A DNA stretch of 64,000 nucleotides, taken from contig OZ017797.1 in the NCBI GenBank assembly GCA_963969395.1, positions 37,262,001 through 37,326,000 of the forward strand. Direction: 5' to 3'. The notes below the pieces were generated by a model that was given only the letters and a program-made list of their open reading frames with translations, made no database searches and had not been told where the DNA came from. This document shows, piece by piece, positions 11,746 through 22,910 of the stretch (its first letter is position 1; every line of letters begins with the position of its first letter). Both the position numbers and the translations under genes were made by a program. This DNA is from Pseudoscleropodium purum. Lineage: Eukaryota; Streptophyta; Bryopsida; Hypnales; Brachytheciaceae.

Positions 11746-12510
11746 GCCTCTTTGGATAGGAAGTATGCTCCACTAATAAATCACAGTTGTATAATTTATG
11801 AACAAACCTCAAAGGCAAATTTTTCAATTTTTAGAGATTGTGGAGAAACAAACCTTGATTTGTGGACAAATGGTTCAATCTATCCTCCATATCCTATTTC
11901 CAACAAGCGACCAAATTTCAGATCAATTTTTGATTTGCTACAATTTGTAGGAGACGGTAGAAGTGGTTTTCTTAGATACATGGAGAATTTATGTCAGATT
12001 GATGTTTCAATTCAATTTTGTCTCTAGGAGGCTCAAAGAAAATTGCAATCAATGAAAGAGAAAGTCCTTAATTTAATGCATAACTCAAAAGAAAAAGAGA
12101 GGCTTCTACTATTTACACAATCCAAGTTGCAATCCTAACAACAGTTAGATTAAGAAAATTCTGAATCGTATGAGAGATCGTTAGCTAACTTAGCCTCTAT
12201 TTTTAAGTGCACTAAAGCTACGCTGAAACGCCGAGAGAAACAACTAAAAAACTTAGTGAAAACTCCATTTGGTTATTGCAGTTGTGAGAGAGGCTAGAGA
12301 CTTATTTAACTTGGCTCTTAAAGGAGGGCATGCAAAATGGAGAATACGATTAGCCCACACTATTATGAATCCAACAACTATTAGAAATATTCAAGCAATG
12401 AACAAGGTATATACATCAACACATGAACAAGCGTTTTAAAGATTTGCAGCATGTTGGGACAAAGTCTACATGAAGGAATAAATTCAATTCATTTTGATAT
12501 CTGAATTCCA
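11743..12510 (+). pseudogene. Decayed coding sequence of unknown family
   Basis: An open stretch of 94 codons ends in TAG at 12025-12027 and continues in the same frame with coil-like sequence (QRKLQSMKEKVLNLM, then KATLKRREKQLKNL) interrupted by TAA codons near 12139 and 12154. After a frame change near 12285 a good block follows (REARDLFNLALKGGHAKW, then HTIMNPTTIRNIQAMNK) up to a TAA near 12437. The codon-like texture and amphipathic segments suggest a former protein, perhaps transposon-borne. I do not recognise it. It begins at the right edge of the CACTA-like element. Confidence 0.4.
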
Positions 12511-14078
12511 AAAATAGACTACTAGCAAAAATATGAAAAATAAAAAAGGCAGAGTGCAAAAGCCCTTGCAAAAATCCTCGCGCCAAAACCTGTGCATTAC
12601 TACTTGAAAAGCTCGATCACCTTTTCCACTCAATATTCCCGCTCAAGAGCTATCCAACGGCTCCCTTGGTCATTGATTAAGAATGATCACAACCATTTTG
12701 AACAGTGTATACTATTGTCCTCCACGTAGGCTCCATTATCATGATTCTTGGGCATGAAAAAATAAATGATGGGCAGTGATATAATTCCAAGGCCCCCTCC
12801 AAGCCTGATTTCTATTCTAATGGACTATGAGTCCTCAAGTCATGTTCTTGGTATTTTAGAAAGTCATCAACAAGGAGGAATGCACAAGCTTTGTTTTGTA
12901 GTGTTTGGACCTACACCACAAAAATTATAGATTTTGGAGTTATTTTTGAATTGAAAAATTAAAAAACTATTTTTATTTTTATTTAAAAAGATTATAAAGG
13001 GTTTAGTCATTACTTTTGATCCCAATGATTGCGGCAATGGCATAAGGCATACAAGTAAAATAGTTTTTGGAATAGAATTTAGATCAAAACCAAAGTAAAT
13101 CTCAGGGGGTGCACTACATAGGATATTCTATGATCACATGCATTCAAGCCTCTATATATTCTACTATCTGTGTCCTAATGATCATGGTGAGCCTATACTA
13201 GCCCTTTTTTCTTAAGGATTTTGGTAGAAAGCTAGACCATCGTTGTCTTGTTAGACATAATTTTGGGTTTTGGCATTTGATGTCCCATGTCGTATAACAA
13301 TTTTTTGGTCTGAACATGTCTAATAAGGCCTTTTATAAAGCTAACTGCTCATAAAAATCTCATTTCAAGTATGACTCAAATTTAGAATATAATAAGTGTT
13401 AATTCAATTGAGACACTTTAATAAAATGAAACTTTAATATGTTAAGATTGGAAAGAGAGAGTGCTTTTCTGAAAGTTATTTGAAAGTCAAATTTAAAATT
13501 GATTTTATTAAACTTTATTAAACAGATAGAGGGGCTCTTGGATGTATTGGATGTCATGTTTATCATGAGGTCTGTTTGTCAAGGAAGACAACTAGGATTA
13601 GACTAGCAATTTTTCCTTCCCTTCCATTGTCTACATGACAAAGGATACATATTTTTCAATGATTTTTATTGGCAATTGTCTTTCTTATGAATAATCCATC
13701 TAATACATGAGACTTGCAAGTGGTGGAAAATTTCAGTACTTGAAGAAATTATTTTGAAGCAAAAAAGGTGAAATTCTTTAGAAATAGTCATTACTTTGGC
13801 TCTTGGAACATTCATTATAACAAAAATTTGGCAAATTCATTTATTATTTTGTAGGGGCTTAGGTACCAATTCTAAGAGTATGAAATGAAAATTAGCACTT
13901 TATTTTTAGAACATGCACATGGTGGCATATAACTTAAGAATATAAATATATATATATGTATTCATTCATAGATATCTTGGTGGACACAAGAAGCCATGCA
14001 AAGGGCCCATCCATTCAAGAACAAACCCTAGACCAAGCATGGATTTAGGACTTCACTAATACCACCTAAGCACTAACT
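12511..14078. other. Intergenic, no gene seen
   Basis: AT-rich DNA with an (AT)n run near 13945-13960. No supported coding, RNA or terminal-repeat feature was found. Confidence 0.45.
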
Positions 14079-14700
14079 TCAAAGTTCATATTGATAATCT
14101 ATTACAAATGTCCATTTATCATAGGCCTCATCGTAAGAAAAGGTCTCCGAAGTGAAGATTTTTTGAGAATACATTCCTACCACACATTCTAGGTGGATAT
14201 CTAAGGAATTTTGCAACTTGTTCTTCAAAAATGCAAGAGAGTTAAAGCACCTCTCATCCTCCTTTGATCCTAAAACTTGGACTATGGCAACTTTAGCCAA
14301 CTTATAGTACTCAAAAAATGCTTTCACTCTCAAAACAATACATGAGTCTAGATATATAACATCAAAATGGGCACCAAAGACGAGTAAAGGGGTCCTGGAA
14401 GGGATTTAGATCAAAGAGTCATTCTATATGCTTCTTTGCATTATTTAATATGGCTAATTTAAACAAGCCTTATTGGATTTCCAAGCTGTGATGATCTAAG
14501 CCAAGTAGAATAAAATGTTTTACCTTGTCAACCTCATCCAACTTCAAGTAACAATAATACTCCATGAGAATTGACAAGTGTTTTAGAAAACTCTCCTCTA
14601 CCTTGTTCTACAACCAATATTGTGGGTACACTACATCCAATGCATCTATAACATTGTTGGAGGGGGAGTGTGCTTTCAACTCCTTTAGCAACTAACAGGC
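14079..14700 (-). pseudogene. hAT-type transposase C-terminal fragment
   Basis: The minus-strand frame 14333-14079 encodes VAIVQVLGSKEDERCFNSLAF followed by LKNKLQNSLDIHLECVVGMY, a pattern typical of the dimerisation region at the C-terminus of plant hAT transposases (ERCFxxLxFLKxKLRNxL). Upstream, the same protein can be followed to about 14700 (VIDALDVVYPQYWL, then ESFLKHLSILMEYYCYLK, then LFKLAILNNAKKHIE), interrupted by several in-frame stops and a frame change. No N-terminal BED zinc finger or catalytic core was found, so it is a dead fragment. A related active element elsewhere could supply transposase for the small hAT MITEs at 41.6 and 44.0 kb; that link is inference. Confidence 0.6.
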
Positions 14701-16547
14701 TACCTTGCAAAGAACAAACACACTATATTCAACAATGGAAGTACATAAGCAAATCAATAATTTAAATGGATAAGGTCTACAAATCTCTAGATACACTCAA
14801 AAATCTAAACCAATATGCCATTCAACAATTCTTCTTTATGCTCCTAACAAACAATCAACTAATCTAAAAATGGGACAATATAGTAAAAGATGGTGCATTA
14901 TAGATTTGAGAAAGATAAAATGCAAATCACATCATGCAGATCAAGTCATTTACATCAACATATACAATTATCAAATTCAAAGCATCAATCAATCCTTTAG
15001 AAAGCACTAGTAGCAGCTAAACTTGACATAAACAATAAACAAGATCGTTTAAGAGTCCTATGTTTATCCCTTAATCCCTCAAGGACTAAGGGAACACAAT
15101 GTGTCCTCTTCAAATTTTCAATGGCAAATTTCCAATAGGGTGAAACAAATCTCAATATTTTGTAAACTAGGCACTTGTAGCATAACAAGTTGACATACTT
15201 GTTGCATTCACCAATTTTCAAAATTTCAATGTAGAAAGTATTTAAAAATTTATTGAGGAAATGCAATCTAATAGAAAAAGGGAGCAAATATAATTTGTTT
15301 ACAATGAAAGAAATAGTAGGGATGGAAAAAAAATATTTTTTTGGACATTTCTAGTCTTTAATTTGCACAAAAAACTAGATTTGGAGAAAAAATTCAAATT
15401 TGTAATTTTAGCAATTTTAAGAACACAAAATTCCATCTAGTGTAATTAAAAATACAAAAATAATTAGAATGTTTTAATTTATTAGAATCCAATTTGGTCA
15501 ATTTTGTCTCTCTACTCCTTTTGTTTGAAAATGTTTACAAATTTGGGAGAATTTTTTATTTCTCAATTTTTAAAATAGAAAAATACTAAATTTGCTTTAG
15601 ATTCTAATATAATTTTTTTGGAGGGAAAATAATCATTATTCATCTTTTTATAATTTTTCTTCTCCAGAAGTTGCATTTTTTGCCTAAAGAGTTGATCATC
15701 CAAAATTGTTATACTCTAAAAATCCAACCATCAATATTTTCCACAATTAATTCCATGCATACTAGACAAAGTACTCTTTACTTTTTTATGGTTAAAATTT
15801 AAAATCTTAAGCACATCCATGTGCAAAAAATATCAAAGTGGGACAATTCATTGAAAACCTCCATTGTGAAAACGTTGTTAGGCCTTGAGGGGTTAAAGCA
15901 TTTTAATTGACAGAATTCAAAATATGTCTTAATGTACATAAAAACTTTAAAATGCACTAGATTGACAAATAAAGTTCAACTTTTTGGTAGACCAAACATA
16001 TTCAAATGGTAAAATAAAGACAGTGAATTATAAGGTGGCAAAGATAAACTGCAAATCAGATTACTCAGAGAAAATCATTGAGATCAACATATACAAATTA
16101 GAAATTCAACTACTCAATGAATTTTTTGCATAGCACCAATACTAATGATACTTTGAATTTCACTTCAGAGCCCTAACTTGATCTCATAACAGATTCACTA
16201 ATATGTTCACTGAGGTTTTGAATTTCATTGACACTAGTGTATCCTGTGTTGTTGCCACGGTCAAAAGAGAAGAAAAAATTATTTTTTTAATCTTTTTAAA
16301 TCGTAGAAACTTCAAAATTCAATAACTTTCATGGTTTAGGTTGGAACACCACAAAACCAAGTCCTTGCACCCCTCTTCACCAAGGGCTTTCCGACAATAC
16401 CAAACATGTGAATGGAAAATGCACGGTCTGGGAGATCTCAATGTGACAAACAAATAAACAACCTAATTTAATAGAAGGATGCTCGTTGATGCTTTCATTA
16501 TATTAATTGATGCCAAGGTAGATCCTTATTTGTATATGTTGATCTAT
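14701..16547. other. Intergenic with a relic right end of the TTAA MITE family
   Basis: No gene was found. At about 15866-15893 the sequence AACGTTGTTAGGCCTTGAGGGG followed by TTAA resembles the right terminus of the 8-kb TTAA-flanked MITE. Its left partner was not located. Confidence 0.4.
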
Positions 16548-16660
16548 ACATATTCACTAATGCTTTGAATATCTTATTCACTAATGCTAATTTGAAATTG
16601 AAATACCCATTGATGTTGAAAATATATTCACTAATGCTTTGAATTTGAATATATTTGAAT
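16548..16660. repeat. Short dispersed direct repeats TATTCACTAATGCTTTGAAT
   Basis: Three close copies of the 20-mer (one truncated to CACTAATGCTAA) occur within about 110 bp. It is a simple local duplication just outside the Harbinger left end. Confidence 0.6.
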
Positions 16661-17852
16661 AAATTAATAAATAATAAACTAACATACTCAAACAAATAAA
16701 TCCCTCAACACTTCAACAACTATAACTGAGAGTCTTATGGCCCTTTTGCACTTGGTGTTGAGCTAGTTTTAAGAGGCATGTTTGAAGAGGCAGAGTCCTT
16801 AGGCATTTACACAATCATTGCTTTGCAAACTCCGATCCTATGTGGATGCGTCTAGTTGTGGCTAAAAGAACGGTACTATGTACTGGACATAAAAATAGAA
16901 TTGTTTATTAGCGGTGTAGTTGGCAAAATTAAATTAGCAAGTGCATCTTCAATTTTCATAGATGTTGGAAGGATAAGAGCGATTGTAGTTAAATGGCCTT
17001 TAATGAGCTTATTGAGCTAATTATGGAAGAATGCCATATTAAGCATAAAATACTTTTTCTTTAGAGGGTTGTTTATGATATTGATTGCCATGCAACATAA
17101 ACATCTACATTTTTCGATGAAGAAATTGAAGATGGATAGTAGTAATTATTGGAATTGCTAGTAGATAAACAAATGTAGGAAGCAAAGATCATTACTACAT
17201 TAATAATGATAGGCGCACAATAGATTGCAGAGTATTGATCAAAGCTATTTATAGAGTCGATTCAGTTTCCAGATGTATGTCTACTTTGCTTGTTTTGTCA
17301 TTTTTTTCTTCCGTGATACTCACTCCATGAATGTTGGTCATCTAATTCATTGCATTGATTTCTTGTTGTAGGCTTTTTTCAAGGGAGAACCGTCTTGAAG
17401 CCCAAAGTTATGGTAGCAAAGGCGTAGGGAATCTTGGTAGTGGTTCTAGTAAGTCCGACATTGGCCACATTTGTTGCTATCATTGCTTATAGATTGTTGT
17501 GATATATAGACATTGTAGAGCATCTTGGACTATGTCCACATTGATTGATTTACAAACATGGACACTTGGTATGTGGTTTTACTTTGCTTACATTTCAGGT
17601 TTGCCTCTAATGCCATCAATTGGTCCCATTCATCCGAGAACTCCAACTTTAGTAGATAATATGTGATGTGACTTCGATACTTGCACATTCAATTATTTGT
17701 CTTATTTGTTGACTTCTTATGCATGAACTTACGTAGATCATTTTTTGATTTGAAGTTTCTTAATGAAAAGAATAGACGGTACTTCACTTTTCCTTCTTTG
17801 TTGATCAGGTTCGGATCATAATGTCCAAAATAGTGTAGTTGGACATTTCCAT

Positions 17853-18360
17853 GTGATTCTTGGCATAGGGAGTGCCACCCTTATAGCAACAAACATGAAT
17901 GCCTTGATTCTTTCGAAGAGGGCCCGCAAAGAAAGAGGTTCAAATTGGAATCTGTTCGAAATTACTACTCTCATCAATGCCAAGCAAGCCCTACACGATG
18001 ACAAAATGGAGGTTGCTGATCCATGCGATCTCTTGACCTCAAACTCTTGAAAGTAGTTACGTGTGAGTGCTAATGTGATGAGAGTTGGTGTTTCTCCATG
18101 TCATAGGAATGGAGCAGCTCGTAAAAGAAAATGGAATCAGATTATTCCAAAATATAAACATATCATTGGTTTTTTGGCACATAGTGGAACAAATGAGACA
18201 AGCTATTAGTTCTTTATTATAGTTGAACAAAAGGCCAAAAGACTCCCAAGAGCTTTTCTTGAAGATTTGTTATTTTCAATACACGATTGGTACAGTAAGC
18301 ATCTATCCATCAATCCTCCCCACTCACAATCTCGTGAGTGGAGACGACAACAACTACAAC
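17853..18360 (+). pseudogene. Harbinger Myb/SANT-like DNA-binding protein, broken
   Basis: The frame gives KRARKERGSNWNLFEITTL followed by INAKQALHDDKMEVADPCDL. This matches the trihelix/Myb-SANT pattern (GSNW..DE...LI.AK..EHD....DP.D) of the second Harbinger protein, which helps transposase bind the ends and enter the nucleus. A TGA near 18050 breaks it. The following sequence continues the domain (VMRVGVSPCHRNGAARKRKW, then IIPKYKHIIGFLAHSGTNET), and after a TAG come KAKRLPRAFLEDLLFSIHDW and a Ser/His tail to about 18360. At least two stops make it non-functional. The family assignment rests on pattern recognition plus its position inside the TIR-bounded element. Confidence 0.65.
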
Positions 18361-19729
18361 ACTCTAATTTGTGGAAGCAAAGACAGATGAGAGCAAAGAC
18401 AAAAGCAAATCCACTCAATCTCCTATAGTTAGATAAGCAAGCCCAAAACAAATAAATGGTACGCAAGCTCGGTGTGCCTCTTCGAAATCATCGGTGTCAT
18501 ATATTCTTCCAAAATATACAATTCATGTTGGCGTTACCCCATAACTTATTAGTTCTTCTAATATGGGCGAAGCTATTCTATGGCAACACCCATGCAACAT
18601 CAACATGCAACACAAAAGTGTATTTGGGCACTCTCTTATTGCGGAAGCTATATATGCAATAGGAGACACCATGTCAGTTGAGATGAAGTTCATTGCTGAA
18701 GCCAATCAAGAGCTAAAGAAACAAAATTGGACTTACAAAGATGGCGATTTATTGAGCAAATGTAGTATTAGGGTGATTGTGACCTCCATTTACAAGAGAA
18801 TGTGAAAGTGGCAAATGACAACACAAAATTGGCAATTATAAAACAAAGGCAAGTAGTTCAATGTCTAGTAGATTTGTCCAATGTCCTTGCAACTGGACTG
18901 TAGGCTCAACGAAATTTAGTGCGACTACTAGTGCCGCTATTCACTCCACCTATAGAGAGCACTCTATCTTCGACTTTGCCAAGTTGTCCTTTGAACTTCA
19001 CAAATGCAATTCCTCTCTAAAATGCTAGCAATGCTCATTGAAGCATTGCTATTCTCTATGTCTTGTTGTAGGACATACTTTTTTTGGCTCTTGTGGCACT
19101 CCACGTAATAGTTGTTAGTTTTGGCTAGTTTATTATCATTGTCTTTTATACTTGTTAACTTACAATTAGCCAAAGTTGTGCTAATTTTCTTCAATGTGTG
19201 TGTTTTCTAAAGGCAGCATTGTTTTGTAAATATAGTAAGTAGTGCTTCTATACTAACAGAGATTTAAAGTAAAAAAAGTTTGAATAAGAAAGTGCCCAGA
19301 AGTAGAAAAATTATACATAAAAAAGTGAGTCAACAGCAGTGCTAAGCTCAAAACTGCATTGTCTTCAAAGCCATATTAAATAGAGATTCCAAGTTTTATA
19401 AATGTATAGTTCATGTAATAGACGTTCTTCTGCTAGTGATTGTTGCATTGTCTACAACAACTTCAATTGTGAATTATCTTGGATTCAACAACATCTATTT
19501 CTTTGAAAACATTCATCAAAATTGTTTGCTTGAACTTTATGACAGTAAGTCGTCATTGCTTGGTACAAAATTCGAAATGCAATTCAAAGAGTACACATTT
19601 ACCAAGTGCATAGAAAGTGCTTCGAACTTTAAGCTTGCTAGCCAAAAGTCATGGATGAGAACTTACCTTATAGACTTAAAGCAGCACCACTCGAAGCAGG
19701 GACAAGTACAAGCCTAATATAGTTCTTTT

Positions 19730-20523
19730 CTATTGGCCCTTAGCAAAGTCAACTTGCTCCCTTACAACGTTGAGACCTTCATGGATTTCATTTGGAAGTA
19801 CTCGGTCTTCCTCATGGGACTGGCATTGGAGTACATTGTGCAAAATTGCGCAACAAATGATAACATTTGGGACAAAGTTGACATGCAAGTCAAATTTCAA
19901 ATGCAGCTCTTTGAAAGACAATTTCAACAAAGTAAATGCATTTTCTACAATAGCACACCTACAATTGAGTTTCTTGTTGAATAAAGCTTCAGTAAGGGGC
20001 AACAAACTTTGGTGACAATGTGGTACCATCAACCATGGAAGAACTAGGTATCCTCCGTCTCCAAGCAAGTACGGCGAAAAGCCTTCGAAGGACAAATTTG
20101 GATCCCAAAGCATTTGTCGTTGTCCTTTGAAATATAGAATAAACCAACAAAGCATTGTAGAGTCATTTGTTGAGATGGGCATGCCCACATATAAGTCAAG
20201 AAAGCGTCTAGAATTGTCAACAACAACTTGACAATTAATTGAGTAGCCACTTGTTTTGAAGTTATAGTAGTCCATTGATTCAAAAGTAGAATTTGCGTGC
20301 CATCAATTGCTTCTACTACATCAAGTAATCCACATAGTTCTTGAAAAGCAATTGCCAAAGTTGTCACCATTTGTCCAACTGGCCAAGAAATTGCACCCCT
20401 CAACACCTCATTAATGGAGTGAACCACCTCTCGTAGCATCATTGAAAATGTGCTTCTGTTGATTGTAAACATTTTCCTACAAATGAGCAAATTGGCACTA
20501 TGGCTCATTTTTAAAAAGTACAA
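19730..20523 (-). pseudogene. PIF/Harbinger DDE transposase, frameshifted
   Basis: Two overlapping minus-strand frames form one protein. Frame 20523-20044 carries the N-terminal part and the first catalytic Asp in LLDVVEAIDGTQILL (about 20302-20304). Frame 20275-19730 carries DYYNFKTSGYSINCQVVVD, then FSPYLLGDGGYLVLPWLMVP with the second Asp, then CAIVENAFTLLK with the catalytic Glu, then ICCAILHNVL. This is the DDE_Tnp_4/HARBI1-like nuclease fold with its three acidic residues kept. The frame changes at about 20270-20285, where intact homologues have a few more residues, so the gene is dead. The upstream part to about 21.5 kb holds only fragments. Known members cut at the TIRs and make 3-bp TWA duplications, which fits the ends seen here. 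Confidence 0.85.
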
Positions 20524-22259
20524 GCCAAGCGTACAATTACAAAAATAGCCAGCCGATATTGTATGTCTTGCTTGTGGATTTTGGAAGCCTGAATATCAGC
20601 TAAGGTGAATACAATCTTCTTCATTATTCAAAACATGAGCACCCATCAATTGTTATTGTACTCGTCAACCAAAAATCTGCAAAACCACGTGGTAGATTTG
20701 GGCTTAATCCAGAGTCCCACTTCCTCATCCAGAAATGTCAAATTAAACCACAAACAGAAATGCAACAATACTACTTAGTTGACACACTCCAAGGATGTTG
20801 GAAGATTGTCGGTGTTTACGTCCAAGAAAGTATTGTTCTCTTCAATATCTTCTTCAATGTCGAGTGAGCTGCTCAGCAATAGAGCTTGTTGTATGTTGAA
20901 AAGCATGAGCATAAGTATAGAAGGGAGGGACAAAAATTCGACAAGACTGTCGATATGGTCCACGATGTTGTTTTTCAGTCCACATTATGAAAAGTACAAT
21001 AGTTACGGTATTATGAATAGGTAAAGACATAGACTAGAGTTAGCAAAAAATACTCTGAGAAAGAGAATGAGCTTAATATGATAGCAAAAAATGTTTTGAA
21101 GTGAATTGAAGACCAAATAGCTTTGTGAGTGGCTTGAGCATTTAATTTCTTAAGGTTATTCTTTCATGAGAACATATAGAACAAACTACATAACCCTAAA
21201 CAATAACCACAAAATATGTGTTGCCAAAGTGTGTAGTAAACAACAATCATGAAGTGAATATAGAAATGAAAGACGTTAGAATTCAAGGTACTTACGTCGA
21301 GCAACAATTTCACTAATTGACACTTAAAACTTAGATTAGCACAACAACTGCTCTTCCTCACATTTTTGTAAAATGGAAAATATGCACATCCGTGAGTTGC
21401 TAAAAATTGCTTTAGTCGTCCTCCTCCTCCACTTATCACTCCAATAATTTTGATCTATGCTAATCACTAAATCAGCAAAAGCCAGTCTAAAAAGCATGAC
21501 CAATAAGAAGCTCTTCTCTTCAAACACAAGGTTCTAGTCATCGTCTCAGTAGTTTAGGCAATGTATTTTGTGCGAGGTGAAAACTTTAGGTTGCTTCCAT
21601 TAAATCAATCTCATAGATGATTGTCAATTTGAACTGGAAGTGCAATAAATACTACTCTCATTTGTGAAAGCACGCTAATCAATGTATCCAATTGACAACT
21701 CTAGCAATTCTAAAACCACTTTTAACAATACACATGTAAACATCTACAAATCTTGGGACCTCCACACTTAATGCCTTTGACACGAGGCTAAGAGAAGCAA
21801 CATTCACGTAGCATACAACAATACTCTACATGCTTTGACTATATTACTTTATTAGCTATGCTCTTACTAAACGCCAAGTGCAAAAGGGCCATTAACTTGA
21901 TCCCTAGCTCAACACTCAACAACCATTATTTAAAAAATTCTATGGAAGATGAGTCTAATGAACCCTAATGTGATCCATTAAAACTTAAACTATGATTATA
22001 ACAAGCCCTACATGGACAGAATTTGAAACATCAATCTAACAAGTCCTAAATTGAGAGAATTTGAAACATTAGTCTAGTAAGATTTAAATTGACAGAATTC
22101 AAAACATCAATGTAACAAATAGATGAAGTACATTGAAAGATTTAGCAAAGCATAAGAGAAACAAGGTTGAAAAGTTTAAAAAAAAAATTGCAAATGATTA
22201 AATTTTAAAAAATTCATTGTACATAGAATTCCAACTTCACTATTTTAACTTCTAGAAGA

Positions 22260-22910
22260 CCAAATGGCATTTTTTTGGCAACATAGCAATAATTGTGGGC
22301 ATTCAACTTATTATGAATGGAGTTTTTCTTATTTTTCTTCAAAATTTTTACATGACATGTGGTCAAAGAGTAACTTCAAGCTAGCCACAATAATTTTTGT
22401 AACTTTTGACTACATTATTAAAAGTTATTGTATGACATATAATTTTAACTTAGTTTCTTAGATTTATATTTACTTGAAAAACTTAGAATCATTGCATTTG
22501 TGTTGAAAAGAAAGGTATGAGGAGTTTTATTTTCTAGGCAATTAAGGAATCTCTACTCAAAAATAAACTTTGAAGTCCTTTATTTAATTCAATTTGCAAT
22601 ATTTGCAAAAAAATCCATTGAATGTAGATTATTTATTACAACAGTACAAACATTGGCATTGAAAATTTTCAATTCTATAACTAAATTGTTAATAATTTAG
22701 TATTTTAAATCATAATCTACCTCTTTTTTATAATCTTTTTCAAGCATGAATATAGAATATCTTTTGTTGAAATATTTCTTATTTATTTCCAACTTATTAC
22801 TTCAACATATTATAGAGAGTAATAAGTTGTAGGATCTATACATTTTTGTCCCAAAAGTTTATCATGGAAGATGAAATCTAATTAATCATTTAATAAGGGT
22901 TGAAATTATT
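22260..22910. repeat. Diverged relic of the TTAA MITE family
   Basis: The sequence from GACCAAATGGCATTTTTTTGGCAACATAG (start 22259) parallels the 8-kb element. The block AAATAAACTTTGAAGTCC...TTATTTATTACA (about 22560-22640) matches 363-450 at the window start. The right end near 22905 reads AAGGGTTGA, a decayed AAGGG|TTAA. Confidence 0.5.

Larger units (their letters stand above)
16738..21891. mobile_element. Full-length PIF/Harbinger transposon, inactive
   Basis: The termini are inverted repeats: left TGGCCCTTTTGCACTTGGTG and right (reverse strand) TGGCCCTTTTGCACTTGGCG, one mismatch in the first 22 bp. TTA stands directly outside both ends (16735-16737 and 21892-21894), matching the 3-bp TWA target duplication of PIF/Harbinger. 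The 5154-bp interior carries the two expected genes, a Myb/SANT-like protein on plus (17.85-18.36 kb) and a DDE transposase on minus (20.52-19.73 kb), in convergent orientation. Both are broken by stops and frameshifts, so the copy is not autonomous. Confidence 0.88.
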
